Shown: piece after piece, positions 25,027-37,604 of the stretch | Numbering within the stretch: the first letter of the stretch is position 1 | Layout of the letters: the number at the start of each line of letters is the position of its first letter | Origin: Tetrahymena thermophila SB210 | Lineage: Eukaryota > Ciliophora > Oligohymenophorea > Hymenostomatida > Tetrahymenidae | Assembly: GCF_000189635.1 (NCBI RefSeq) | Contig: NW_002476500.1 | Span: 186,001-250,000 of the forward strand | Direction: 5' to 3' | DNA length: 64,000 nucleotides | Notes under the pieces: model-generated | What the model saw: only the letters and a program-made list of their open reading frames with translations | Databases searched by the model: none | Told to the model about the DNA's origin: nothing | Made by a program: the position numbers and the translations under genes

Positions 25027-25729
25027 TTAAAAGAACGATCAATTCCAGAATATGTTTTAATCAATTAAATGTTTTTATTATTTCATTTAAAATTCTTTAA
25101 GTATTAAATGGCTGTGCTTTGTAAAAAATGTGCTGGATTTTAGTATATAAATGATAAATACTTTTAAAAAATTTTATACTTTACAAAATAATTTTAGTTC
25201 TTTCTTTTTTTTAGAGATAGAAATATTATTTATTTTATTTCATATTATTTTTAGTTTGAATTGAATAGTAAAATGTTTAAAAAGCNNNNNNNNNNNNNNN
25301 NNNNNNNNNNNNNNNNNNNNNNNNNNNNNNNNNNNNNNNNNNNNNNNNNNNNNNNNNNNNNNNNNNNNNNNNNNNNNNNNNNNNNAATAATTAAGCTATG
25401 ATCAGCGTATATAACTAATTTTTTTTGATCAGGTGATAGGAATATTGAATATTAATAGGAAAGATCAATAATTTCCTTATCATAAAAAAAACAAAATTAA
25501 TTAAAAAATAGATACTTATTTATTTTTACATTTATATTGATAGTCAAATTAAAATTTATAGAGTAGATAAGAATAACTAACTAAATAACTATCATGCATT
25601 CAGTTTAAATATCAATTAAACTTTTTTTTAAAATTTAATAAAAATATTAATCAAAACAATAAAAAATCTTAAATAAAAATTAATTAATTTAAAAACTTTA
25701 AAGTACAAAAAAATAAAATATTTGGTAAA
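25027..25729. other. Intergenic region containing an assembly gap
   Basis: No gene is visible. It contains the end of X copy 2, the N gap, and a truncated segment Y (copy 3) that leads into the second jacalin gene. Confidence 0.6.
25286..25385. other. Assembly gap (100 N)
   Basis: Exactly 100 Ns, a placeholder length. The gap lies inside the tandem repeat: the ~750 bp expected between X copy 2 and Y copy 3, by comparison with 22300-23040, is missing here. Confidence 0.98.
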
Positions 25730-26527
25730 ATGGGAAACTTCTTTAACAAAGTTTAAGTAAAAACTGATGCGTTTTTCTAAGCACACCATTCTAATTAGCA
25801 TCACAATACTCATTCTTAGTAACCTCCTCATTTAGGTTAATATCCTCCTCCTCCTGAAATGTAGGCTTAGTACCCTCCTCACTAATAATAAGGATAATAT
25901 CCTCCACCTCCTCCTGATATGCACGCCTAATAGTGCTCATTCCCTCCATAGTAATAAGGTTCTTTCCCTCCTCCACCACCTCCTTTTGCTGATTAGTTTT
26001 AACCTTAATAGTTTGGTTGCCAAAATCAAAATCCTTACTACAAGGATAAAAGAAAATCAGTCTTCAAAAAATTTAGCAAAAAAGCTGGTAAAGACAACCA
26101 CTAAAATTCAAACTACTTTGATCACTTAGAGTAATCTAGTTTGAAAGATTCATTGTATCCACCTGATGTTAAAAGAATAACAGTATTCCACGACAATAAC
26201 ATAATAGTAGGTATAGAAGTTACATATTAAACCTTAAGACCCTAGAATACAACTACAATTTCAAGCAAAGGTACTTCTTGCTATGGTTTAGTTAAGTCTT
26301 CTTCTATCAAATTGAGCTTCGGTGAACATATTTAAGAAATATCTGGTCGTGCTGGAGATTCAATAGACCGCATAAAAATTAAAACTAGCAAAAACTAAGT
26401 TTTGGAAGTAGGTGGATTCGGTGGCTAGCCATTCAATAATATTCTTAAACGTCCCTATCCAAATGTTTTAAGTTTTGGAGGTTCCACACGTGAATATTTA
26501 GATTCAATTTATGTCATTTATAATTGA
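25730..26527 (+). CDS. Pro/Gln-rich protein with jacalin-like lectin domain, copy 2
   Basis: Tandem copy of the gene at 23348. The ancestral start codon has become ATA (25718-25720), and the first in-frame ATG is four codons on, giving MGNFFNKVQ and a 265-aa product that ends at TGA 26525-26527. The new start creates an N-terminal glycine, so the protein may gain N-myristoylation potential; this is inference. The Pro/Gln-rich part is slightly expanded by extra Pro codons. The jacalin domain keeps GRAGDSIDRIKI, VGGFGGQPF and SFGGSTREYLDS. Changes concentrate in the first beta strands and in the loop before SFGG (HPTVI versus YPNVL, with KRP inserted in place of VGY), a region that often contacts sugar in this fold. 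The frame is intact. Confidence 0.75.
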
Positions 26528-26956
26528 AATTTAATAAATTTTAAAACCTTTAAAATATATTTGTCTTTATATAAAGTAATTAGTTAATTAAGTAGTTAAA
26601 TAATTTTAGTTATCCAAAATGTTTAATAAATAAATAAATAAATCATTGAATGAAAATTTTTTGTGAAATTTGAAATGATATCAAAATTAAAAAAAAATAA
26701 TTAATTGATTATTTAGCAATGATTCGGAAAGATAGATGGACGGACGATCAGAAAGAATTTTTTAATTAAAAATTTGACTGATTATTTATTTATTTATTTT
26801 TTTAATTGAGAAGGATTTTATTTGCTTGTAATTTTGTTATGAATGGCAAGATATTTTTGATTGATTTATCTATGTAAAATTTTGTTTGATAAATTAGAAT
26901 GTGAATGAAAAGTCAATATTTAGCAAAATAATCATTTAGTTTTATTTAATTTGCAA
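26528..26956. other. Intergenic region
   Basis: I see no gene. It is the 3' flank of the second jacalin gene, repeating 24155-24570. Confidence 0.6.
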
Positions 26957-27325
26957 ATGAGTGCTGAATAAATAATAAATTATTTAAAAGAACGCAAAGA
27001 AAAGCTAGAGAATCTTCACTAAATAGTCAATAAAAACAATATTGTTAGCAAGAATAGTTCAAAGAGGAATTTAGATAAAGCAATTATTTTTTCTTAAGTT
27101 TCATTTGTTAGTTTTTATAGTCTTTTTTTCTTGAAGATTGTTCTATTTAATCATTATCCGCGATTTAACATTGCCAAAAAGTTTTTTTCTTTATGGTTTT
27201 ACTAAATGACGATTGACCCTCTCACTCTCGGAGCAGGTAAATTTTAAAAAGCAAACTTAAACAGATAAATTATCCCTTTTTATTATTCTAGGTTACAGTG
27301 GGTCACTTCTCTATTCGCATTATGA
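26957..27325 (+). CDS. X-unit ORF, copy 3, unknown function
   Basis: Open from ATG 26957 to TGA 27323-27325 (122 aa). It is nearly identical to copy 2 through residue ~105 (MSAEQIINYLKERK, hydrophobic centre, MTIDPLTLGAG), then diverges at the edge of the tandem unit. It is the last, partial repeat of the ~3-kb unit; no jacalin gene follows. It is either a real small gene or a fragment left by the duplication. Confidence 0.4.
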
Positions 27326-27540
27326 AGATTTTAAGTCAAAAAAAAATAGTTGAAAAAAAGTTAAAAAAAGTAATTATGAATAACTAAAAAATTAAATAAA
27401 TAGATTGATTGATTAATTTAAAGATTTAAAACAATTTCAAAGAAATGTTTAAGTTATTTAGCAAGCTTATAAATAATAAATAATAAATATATTTTGATAT
27501 AATTTAATTTAAATATCTATCTAAAGTGTTGTAAAAAAAA

Positions 27541-27844
27541 TATATATATATCTTGCTCGTCTTCTATTATATTTTCTTAAACAGACCCATAAAAATTCGC
27601 TTCCAAATATTTTCCACTTTAAGTAGAAATTATTTTAAGTCTTTTATACCCGCTTAATTCATTCAGATCTGTAATAGAACTGTCATTCAACCCCAAAAAT
27701 CTAGTGCTGATATAACCTTCACCAATTAGGTTCAAATAAGTGGTAATGCGGGACAAAAGACTATCGACATTTGATACACTATTTATCAATGGATGTCTTA
27801 TTTTTTTTATCTATTTCGATTTGTATTCTATATTTATGAGACAT
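27541..27844 (-). pseudogene. Unrecognised minus-strand coding block, frameshifted or partial
   Basis: On the minus strand this stretch is clearly less AT-rich than its neighbours and reads as a protein-like frame containing LLSRITTYLNLIGEGYI, RFLGLNDSSITDLNELSG and KIISTQSGKYLEANFYG. That frame has no ATG of its own. An ATG at 27842-27844 (minus; MSHKYRIQIEID) lies one frame off and would join it if an A8 run near 27812 were one base shorter. It may be a gene with a homopolymer error, a gene with an undetected intron, or a young pseudogene. The frame stays open beyond 27541 but in background-like sequence. I recognise no family. Confidence 0.4.
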
Positions 27845-29512
27845 TGATCCTATTAAAATACGTCAAAAAATAACTTGTTAAAACAAATCCAATTAATTAA
27901 TTAATTATTTTTATATAATAAATTTCATTAGTAAACTATAAATTTTTCATAAGAAATTCTTACTAAAAATAGCTTAGCTTAAAAAATATTCTAATAAATG
28001 AATTTTGCTATTAAATATTTAATTATATGAATACAATATTTTATCTAAACGTTTAAAATGCTTAAAAGACCTTAAAAAATTATCATTTTTAATTTTTTTG
28101 AATTTAAGTCAATAAATAAAAAAGATAAATCAATTTTTACATTTTGTATTTTTTAAAATACTATAAAAATAATAGAAATTAATTTTATTATTTATATTAT
28201 TATATTTTATAATTAAATAAATGAGTTTACTATAATAAAATATTCAATCAATCATAAATGTCAATCTTTTTATGCTTTTTAATTAATAAAAAACCTATAA
28301 ATGATATAAAAGTATCAAATAATATAATTAATTTTTTGCATATAAACTGTATTTTTGTGTAAATTTTTACTATCAAACGTAATCACCTTACAATAATATA
28401 AAACTTATAAAATTTGGTTATCTTAGCTTGATAAAATAATAAACGTAATATTTAATCATAATATTTGAGATTAGCATAAGTAGTTATTTAATCTTTCTAA
28501 AAAATTTATATTAATTAATCTAATATAGTCATTCAAAGTATTTTTTATGAAAAAATATTTATTTAACAAAAATGGCTGTTAATTATATATAACAAGGGAA
28601 AATTTAAAAAGTTTCTTGTTAAAAAATTTTTTTTAAACAAAAGTGATTATTTTTAATTCTTTATTACTTTATTTTCTAGCAAAAATAACATAAAAAAATA
28701 TTTTAATATGATTTAATTTTTAAAAGAGTCATTTTATGAAAAAATAAATAAATGCATAATTAGAAAAAAGAAGGTTAATCTAAATAATTATTTTCGACTG
28801 AATGTTTTTATATTAAGAACTCTTAATTTTTAAATTAATAGTTAAAATATCTATTTTAAAAATAAATGAATCAATCTTTATTTAGAATATGAATTTGTTT
28901 ATTATTTGATTGTAAAATGTTTGTTTATTAATTTTCAATTAATTTATTTATAAATACAATAAATTATCATTTATTTGTTTGTTTTTGATTGTAAAATGTT
29001 TGTTTATAGATTTTCAATTAATTTATTTATAAATACAATAAATTATCATTTATTTGTTTGTTTTTTGTGAATAAATCAAATTAATTTTTGAACTAATACT
29101 GACTATGCCCCTTTGAAAAATAAATGAATAGTTTTATTAATAATTAATTAATTAGTTAATTTATACATTCATTTCTCAATGGCAGCATTTAGATAAATAG
29201 ATAGAAATATTATTGAAAATCTATTTGTCGTTTGATTTTAAATATATTTTCAAAATGAAAACAGAAAAATTAAAAAATTAAAATTTGTTTGTTTGTTTGT
29301 TTATTTATTTTGTTTAGAAGAACAATAAATTAATTGATTAAATTTTTGATATAATTAGATAGATTCACATATAAATCTTTAAAGCAAAGCAAAGCATCGA
29401 AACAGAAAAATTTTAAATTCGATTATTAGATTTAGCAAATAAAAGGTCGAAACACAAATAATAAGTTATCTAACTAGCATTTGATACCAATAATAATTAT
29501 AGATAGATAGTC
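27845..29512. other. AT-rich intergenic region
   Basis: I see no gene. It contains a 79-bp tandem duplication (28908-29065) and probably the APC8 promoter at its right end. Confidence 0.6.
28908..29065. repeat. 79-bp tandem duplication
   Basis: Two consecutive units, each starting GATTGTAAAATGTTTGTTTA and ending ATTTGTTTGTTTTT, spaced 79 bp apart and almost identical. Confidence 0.85.
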
Positions 29513-32500
29513 ATGCAACACAATTAGCAGCCAAACATTTTTGAATAACCTAACTACTTTTATTAAGATAAGATTTTCGTAAAGCTTCCTAATTTGGAAG
29601 TTTTAAGAGCAGAATTGAGATATGCTAGTTAATATCTCTCAGCACACAAGCTCTATCACAGTGCCAAATGGTAATAAACAGAATTATCTTCACTTTTTGG
29701 AATACTTTATTATTGACTATCAATTTAGCAATTTTTTTGATTGTTTTTTTCAATTATTTAATGAATAGGGCAAGCGAACTCTTATTAGGAGTTACAAAGC
29801 AATCAGAAATATAAGATAGCGTTTTGCTAAATAATTTCATCATAAGCAATATTGATAGCAATTACAAGTTTGCTAAAGTTTATTAAGAGCCCAGCGATGA
29901 AACTTTCGAAGCCCTTTTGGTTGCTAGAAACTTATTTGACTTGAGAGAATTTAAAAAATGTGCACATATATTGAAAGACTATGCATAAAATCCAAAATAC
30001 TAATAATGTATTTTCTTATATTACTATGCTCTTTATATGGCAGGAGAAATTAGAAAGGAGGAGGAGATGTTTGAAGAAGGTAAAATTTCTATTTTAATTA
30101 AAATTGCAAATAGCAAAAATGATTATTTAGACATTTAAAAATAAAAGAGATAAGAATTCTTTAAATATTGTAAAGTATATGCAAAAAATATGAAAATATA
30201 TTAGAGAGAATGTTTAGGATCGAAATTTTTTTAATTATTTTTTTATCTATGAATCAGAATAAAGTTCTAAGAGGGTTGTCAATCCAGAATTAAGTTTAAT
30301 TTATCGCGACTTGGATTAAATGTACAAAAAGGGTGATCTTTGTGATGTAAATAGGTATTTATATGGATTGGTCCTCAAAGATTAGGAAAGAACTGAAGAA
30401 GCCCGTTAGGTATTTTTAGGAGTTTTAAATGATTTTCCTTGCTTTTGGTCAGCATGGATAGAGCTCTGCAAATTAATTCAAACAGAAGATATAAAGTTTT
30501 TGGATTTCAAAGAGCATTGGATGAAGAATTTCTTCTACAGTAGTTTCTGCTTGGAAAAGCACAAAAGCAATATTTGCATTGAAATCAATTATGGATTGCT
30601 GTGCTTTTTTAAAAATTCAAATTATTTAATAAACTAAATAGCCCACTACTTTTACAACTCATAAGGTAAACAAATAACTATCTGAAAATATTCTAATTTA
30701 TATTTTGTTAAATAATTTAGATTTCGATATTTCGCTAGAGTGGTTTGAAAAGCTTGTAGAAATAGACCCTTTTAGATACGAAAATATGGATACCTACAGT
30801 AATATTCTCTATATTAAAGAAAACTAAGGTGAATTAGCCAATCTAGCCTTAAGATGTTTCTACAATAATAAGTATGCAACAGAAACATGTTGTGTAGTAG
30901 GTAAACTATCATAAATAGATATTTTTGTTAAACGAAATTAATTCATATTTAATAAAACAATTTATTTCAATTTATTCTAAAAGCGAACCAAGTATACAAT
31001 CAAACTAAAATAGTGAATTTTCAATTAATTAATAATTTAACTTTAATTATAAATAAAAATGGTAAAAAAAGAAATAAAAAACAAAGATTTTTACTAACAA
31101 AATAAAGGATATTTATTATAAAGCTAATACTGAATAGCAAAAATCAAGAAATATTCTGATTGATATTTAATTCATTCAGATATTTATGATAAAACTAAAA
31201 ATTAGTCATGAGATTTAATAATTTTTTTTGATAAAAAAAAGAAATTGCAAATTATTTATTTAATCAATTTCTTGATTTTTCAAACATAAAAGATCAAATT
31301 TTTTATCAATTTATTGATTTTTCAAACATAAAAAGATCAAATTTTTAATCAAAAATAATTAATCAAATTATTAATAAAAAAAAAATAAATCAAATTATTA
31401 ATAAATATTCATTAATTTTAACTTTAATTTGAAAATACTTATTTTATTTATGAAATTAATTAATTTTTATTTAAAACACACAAAACATTTTATTGAATTT
31501 GTAAAAATAATAATTTTACTTAATACCTAATAAAGGTAATTATTACTCTCTGATGGGTGAGCACTTAAAGGCAGTTAATTATTTCAGAAAAGCACTTAGA
31601 TTAGATAGAAATTGTCTAGCTGCTTGGACACTTATGGGACATGAATATTTAGAAATGAAGAATATTCCTGGTGCTATTGAAGCTTACAGAAACGCTGTAG
31701 AAATAGATCCAAAAGATTTTAGAGCTTGGTATGGATTAGGATAGACTTATGAACTTCAATCTATGAATCATTACGCTTTGTATTATTTCACTAGAGCAGT
31801 TATGTCAAGGTGATTAGTTAGATCAAGATTAAATCTAAATAGTTTTCTAATAATATTTATTTTCTTTTTAAAAATAGACCAAAAGATTCTCGTATGTGGA
31901 ATGCTATGGGTAATTGTTATGAAAAATTGAATAAGAAAAACGAAGCAACTCGTTGTTATGAAAGAGCTGAGAATGGCAAAGATAAAGAAGGTATTTTAAT
32001 TAATTATTTATTTTTTTTACCTTTATTGTAATAAAAATATTTTTTAATTATTGGATTTTTAAAGGGATCGCTCTTTTCTAGATGGGTAAATTATATGATT
32101 TAATGGGATTCGAAGAAAGAGCTATCCAGTGCTTTGAAGAGAATTTAAAAAGAAAGGATGAAGAAGAAACAGTTGACAAAGAACTAGGAGAATGTCTTCT
32201 AATGTTGGCTAATCATCATAAGAAGAAATTAAATTTTGAAAAAGCCCACTTCTATGCTAGAAGGTTGCTTGATATAAATGGCGCAGAAAGGTAAAATGAA
32301 TGAAATTTTTATATTTTAATGTTCAAATTGTATGTTTTTAATGAATGAGCAAAGAAAATAGATAGTGTTTAAATAATTAAAAATCCAAACAAATTTGGGT
32401 TTAAAAAATAGTTTTCAGAATGCTAAAAAAAACAGGATAGAATTAATTTTTATTTGAAATAAAATAGGGATGAAGCGAATTAGATAATACATGAAATAAA

Positions 32501-32834
32501 TTAAATGATGAACTAGTAATAGGTTTATTAGCAAAAGCAGACACAATAAATTTAATAATAATAAATATATCAGTAAGCAGGAGGTTTTCTTCCTAAGTAT
32601 GGTTAATAAGCAAGTGGATTGAAAGGATTTTCTGTTTCATCTACTGTATAGCAACCAATACCTGGCTAACCTTAGATCCCTAATTTAATTCTTTAGCAAT
32701 AGCATTTGACTCCTCAGCAATAGTAATAATAATAGCTACTATAATAGTCATCTTCTGCATCATCAGCTAATTCTTCTCAATAGCAAAACAAATACATTCC
32801 AAATATAACTGGATTTAATTTATCAGAGTTTTGA
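29513..32834 (+). CDS. CDC23: APC8/CDC23, anaphase-promoting complex TPR subunit
   Basis: Eight exons: 29513-29670, 29769-30211, 30258-30665, 30721-30900, 31536-31809, 31878-31990, 32065-32290 and 32468-32834. They join in frame to 722 aa ending NLSEF. The protein is a scaffold subunit of the APC/C ubiquitin ligase in the nucleus. The identification rests on APC8-specific blocks: HSAKWASEL near the N-terminus, [60 protein letters not shown] and [15 protein letters not shown]. These carry the C-terminal TPR superhelix. All introns have GT and AG ends. One is long (30901-31535) and splits the Gly of VVGNYY. The Gln-rich C-terminal tail (~110 residues) is longer than in animal CDC23, which is about 600 aa. 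The 46-nt third-exon boundary intron (30212-30257) is needed to restore frame. Confidence 0.9.
30901..31535 (+). other. Long intron of APC8 (635 nt)
   Basis: AT-rich throughout, with a short internal direct repeat (AATTTCTTGATTTTTCAAACATAAA-like pieces around 31264-31345). I see no nested gene. Confidence 0.7.
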
Positions 32835-34373
32835 TGTTTAAATAAAATATATTAACAAACGCAAATAATTTATTTATCTAATAAATCCACCTTAATTAGA
32901 GCAAATTGTTGATTTTAAATATATATATATATAAATTAATAAATGCATACATAATTACTGTCAATCTATTTATAGTTTAAGTAAGTGAGTAAAATTTCAT
33001 ATGAAAGCAAGTCTAAATAAAATAAATTGCAAATCAATCAATCAATTAATAAATCAACAAACAAATTAATAAGTGGTAAATTATTCCTATTTAAATTATG
33101 AATCAATGAATTATGTAAAAGGTTAAGCTAAAACAAAGAAATTATTTGATATTTAATGTATTTATTCTAAATTAATTATAATTTTTGTTGTTAAAATAAA
33201 TATTATAAATATTTATATATCAATCAATTCCCTTTATCTAATCTTCTATCTGTCTTACTTACCATTCTAGATTTTAGATATATCTTCCTTATTATACATA
33301 TATGTCAGTCAATCAATTAATCAAAAGCTCAAAAGTTAAGCTCTTTCAATATATTTTTTGCTATTTAGCCAATAATTCGCAGAGGAAATCAAATATTAAA
33401 GAATGATTTGACCACATATATAATATTGCATTTAATTAAAGAAATTTTATTTTATTTAATTTTATTTTTTTTAAATTTTAAATATTTTCTATTTTATTTT
33501 AATGGTTATTCATTTTTAACTAAAAATTAAAATATTTAAAAATTTAATAAAAATTAAAAATATTTAATAATATTTTAAATGAAAAAGGAGTATTTTGCTT
33601 ATTAATAAATAATTTGATTTTAATTTTTAAATGTATTATTTTTACTTTATTTTTTTATTTATCTTCAATTTTTGTTTAATACTTATAGAAAATAAAATAT
33701 TTTATAATAACTTGATGAATTTTATTTATTTACAATAGAATAATGCACTAAAAAGATATTTGAAAAAATGTGTTGCAAATAGCTTGAAATTTTAAGTTAG
33801 TGCATTCATAGATAAATAAATAAATTAATGAGATGAGCTTGAATAAATAAATAAGTATATAGACATGGATATGATATGATATGAAATAAATTAAATTAAT
33901 TCTTTGTTGCATAAAAACTAAGAAAATGATTAACTAATTATCTAAGTAGCTAACTAACTAAAAAACAAACAGAAATGATTGAATAGATAGATTAATTGAA
34001 TACACAATCATGAGCTTGCTTGCTTGCTTGTAGGAGATAGATTAGCTATTTATAAGATTAGATATAAATGGATATTTTAGTTATTTGGATTAAATGAATG
34101 AAATTAGTAATGAAATGAAAAGAATGAAGAAATAAATATGAATGAATGAATAAAAGGCGAAAGATAATATAATATGGAGAGATGAAAAATGAATTAAAAT
34201 GAAAGAGAAAGAAAGACTATTTGTCTTGTCAAAATTAAGAGCAAATAATTGAAGAGGGCAATTTTAAAGCTTGGGAGAGTGAAAAAAAGCGAAAATTAAA
34301 GGAAAAAATACAAAATTTAATTAAATAAAAAGGGAATAAATTACATAAGAAAAAATCATCATATAAATAAAAA
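32835..34373. other. Intergenic region, RPL5 upstream
   Basis: I see no gene. The last ~250 bases before RPL5 (about 34120-34373) are strikingly purine-rich (GAAAGAGAAAGAAAGA and similar), as expected of a strong promoter/5' leader. The rest is AT-rich with GAATGA and GCTTGCTT simple repeats. Confidence 0.6.
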
Positions 34374-36440
34374 ATGGTAACTCATTTTTTCTGAAATTTA
34401 CTATTATATATTTAATCTAATTCCAAAATGAATACTAATCATTTTATTTTATCACTCATCAACAGGGTTTCGTTAAAGTTCTCAAGACTAAGGCTTACTT
34501 CAAGAGATTCTAAACCAAGTACAGAAGAAGAAGAGGTAAACAGCTATATTATTTCTTTGTATCATCTCGTCTTTTCTATTCTCGCTATTTAATCGTCTCA
34601 AACAGCATCCTTCATCATACAATCACTCATATCTGGTGCAAATCTCCTCAATATTTAATAATGAGAGCATATCCTACGAATAAATCGTTGATTCGTTCAT
34701 AGCAAGCTTCATAAAACATGCAAATACATATTATTTATTGCGATTGGTTTGGCATTAACAAAAATAATTTAGCAAGATATTTATTTATTTTAGGACTATA
34801 AGCATAATGTTATTTCAATGGTTTTTTGCTAACTACTCAGCTTGATGAATATAATTTGTATTCAAAAGTCAAACATTTGCAATATTTCCAGCATCTTAGC
34901 TTGCTATCAAAGCTTTCAAACCTAAAATTAGCCTATAAACAAACAATCCAAAATATAAAGTTTTAGACATAAAGCAAAATAGTATGAACAGAAAAAGTTA
35001 ATTCAGCTTCGGTTTTGTAATAGCGTTCTCTTTAGCATATTGTTAGCTGCTTCAAGCATACTAATTTAATAAAATTCAATTAGACGCTTTTCCAATATCA
35101 GCAAGGCAACTTATATGAAAATAGATACCTTGATAAGGTTAAACATAATTGCAACTAGGTTTAGATAGGAACAAACAAACTCAAATGATTATCTTGCTTC
35201 TAAAACCAACAAAATAATCAACATGCATAGAAATAGGCAGAAGCAGTTCAAAGCTCCTAAATTTGCTTCATTATCAAGATAAATCCAAACAACAAAAGAG
35301 AGTTAGCTAATTGACAGATAGATAAATAAATAAACATCATAATATCCTTTATAGATATTTTTGCAAAGCATTCAAATAAAACAAAATTATTGTATAAAAC
35401 TATTAAGCAATTGAGTGAGTGAGTGATTGATTGATTGATTGAGTGAGTGATTATAATATTGATGAAATATTTTCTTTGGTTGAAGAAAATGATATTGAAT
35501 TAAATAAATGGGAGAAGAAAAGACAAATAAATAGATGAAAGAATGAATAAATTTAAATATAAAAAAAAAAAAAAGATTTTAAATATTAAATATTTTAATT
35601 TAAATAGAGGGTCTCACTGATTACTACGCCAGAAAGAGATTGATCATCCAAGATAAGGATAAATACAACACCCCCAAGTACAGATTAGTTGCTAGAGCCA
35701 CCAACACCAGAATCATCGCCTAGATCGTCTACGCTACCCTCAAGTGCGACAGAGTCCTCTGTGCTGCTGACTCCTACGAACTCAAGAGATTCGGAGTCTC
35801 CACTGGTTTGGCTTCCTACGCTGCTGCCTACGCCACTGGTCTCTTATTAGCCAGAAGATTGCTCAAGCAAATCGGTTTAGACACCGTTTATGCTGGTCAA
35901 ACTAAGGTTGATGGTGCCTACTTCAATGTCGATGAAGACCAAAAGGAAAAGAAGCCCTTCAAGGCTATTTTGGATGCTGGTTTGGTCAGAACCACCACCG
36001 GTAACAGAGTCTTCGGTGTCTTAAAGGGTGCTTGCGATGGTGGTATTAACATCCCCCACTCTGAAAGCAGATTCCCCGGTTACGTCAGAGCTTCTGATGA
36101 AGGTGAATCCTCCAAGTACAAGCCTGAAGACCACAAGGCTAGAATCTTCGGTAAACACATCGATGCTTACATGAAACACTTAAAGGGACAATCCAACGAA
36201 GCTTTCTAAAAGCAATTCTCCAAGTGGAGCAAGACCCTCGAAGCTGCTAAGGTTGACTCCGTTGAAAAGCTCTTCACCAAGGTCCACGCTGAAATCAGAA
36301 AGAACCCCGAAAGAGTTAAATCTACCAAGAAGAACGATAAGCCCAAGAGAGACCACAAGAAGTTCTACCCTACCAAGCTTACCGCTGCCCAAAGAAAAGA
36401 CAGAGTTAAAACTAAGTTCCAACTTGCTCTCTCTTAATGA
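34374..36440 (+). CDS. RPL5: 60S ribosomal protein L5 (uL18)
   Basis: Three exons, 34374-34376, 34466-34535 and 35608-36440, joining to 301 aa. The first coding exon is the ATG alone. The second begins [14 protein letters not shown], the canonical uL18 N-terminus, and the Glu of RRRREG is split by intron 2. The third exon carries [21 protein letters not shown], quoted in part, and [24 protein letters not shown] and [11 protein letters not shown]. These show the conserved 5S rRNA-binding protein of the large ribosomal subunit. Codon use is strongly biased (GCC, CTC, AAG, TAC) and GC-rich compared with every other gene here, as in highly expressed Tetrahymena genes. Only a few Gln are TAA. The frame ends TCT TAA TGA, read as Ser-Gln-stop. 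Confidence 0.97.
34536..35607 (+). other. RPL5 intron 2 (1072 nt)
   Basis: Unusually long for this window. Its middle (about 34780-35270) is less AT-rich than ordinary introns here. I see no ORF. I looked for snoRNA boxes and found only an imperfect C-box-like TTGATGA (about 34842) without a partner D box. Confidence 0.75.
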
Positions 36441-37604
36441 TTAACTTACTCTTTAAATTGATATAAATATAAAATATACACACTATACATATATTTAATT
36501 CTAACTTATTTGCGTGTAAAAATTCATCTATGTTAAGACTTCTTACACTATAAGTCATATTTAAACATGCAAAAATCAATCAATTAAATCTGTTTGTATG
36601 TATATTTGCTCATCCTCCTTTCATCTTATTTTATTCAATTTTCTCACATTCACTCACTCACTCACTCAATCAATCAATCCATTCATTTTTCCTCTCTCCT
36701 TATTTATTTATCTACTTTATTTAAAGCATACATATAATGATGAATTTTGAGGACAGTGATACAAATTTTTTAAAAATCACATGATTAGATAGATATATTC
36801 CTTATAAAAACCACATTTATATCAAAATTAAAAAAAATTTGGAAAATATAAAAATCATTACAAAAAAATATACTTTTTATTATGATAATAAATCAAATTG
36901 ATTTATCAAAATTACTTATAGAAATATTGAGTAAAATTTAACATATTATCGTTTGTCATATCCAACATGCTAAAATAATATGAAAAAATGACATCAAATA
37001 TTTTTATTAAACATTTTTTAAATGAGTTAATTTTTTATTATTATATAATTAATCAACTGATTAATAATCGAATTAATAACATTAGAATTTAAGTAAAAAA
37101 TAAATTGAAATAATCATTAAAATAAATGAATAAATAATTATTAAATTTAAACATTTAAGTTTAATATAGCTTAACACCTAATTAAAATCTAGCGGTTATG
37201 TATGGCAGTGATGACAAACGAGCCGAAAATTTTTTGTAAAAGTAATAAATAATTTTATTAAATTTTTGCCATTCAAAAATGTAAGATTTTAGAGAATATT
37301 AAAAATAAATGAATTTAATTACAAAAATAATTTAAATATGTCAAAAATATATTTTATTCTAGTGAGTAGCATTTTCATTTATTATCTCTTTATGTACAAT
37401 CTCTAGTTCCTAATATATTTTTAAGAAAACATTTTAAATAGAAATGCTAAGATTTATTTAATAAAGAATATTATACTACTTACTTTTATGTGATTCTCTT
37501 ACTCAAAGCAAATTTATAAATTCATATAATTTATTTGTTCATTTTATACACTAATAATTAAATTTAGATAAATTGTTATTCAATATTTTTGAAAAAAAAA
37601 ATAA
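36441..37604. other. Intergenic region
   Basis: I see no gene. A short GC-richer island at about 37188-37232 (AGCGGTTATG, GGCAGTGATGACA) stands out but has no partner motifs. The right part is shared with the regions upstream of the other LRR genes (about 47080, 50600), so it is probably their promoter module. Confidence 0.6.

Noticed and set aside
30080-30113. GT...AG segment in APC8 exon 2 that looks like a 34-nt intron
   Set aside because: Removing it breaks the frame into a TGA; reading through it keeps the frame to the next splice site.
36180-36422. Minus-strand ORF opposite RPL5
   Set aside because: Shadow of the highly biased RPL5 codons.
37188-37232. GC-richer island with GTGATGA, like a snoRNA C box
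   Set aside because: No D box (CTGA) or terminal stem at a suitable distance.
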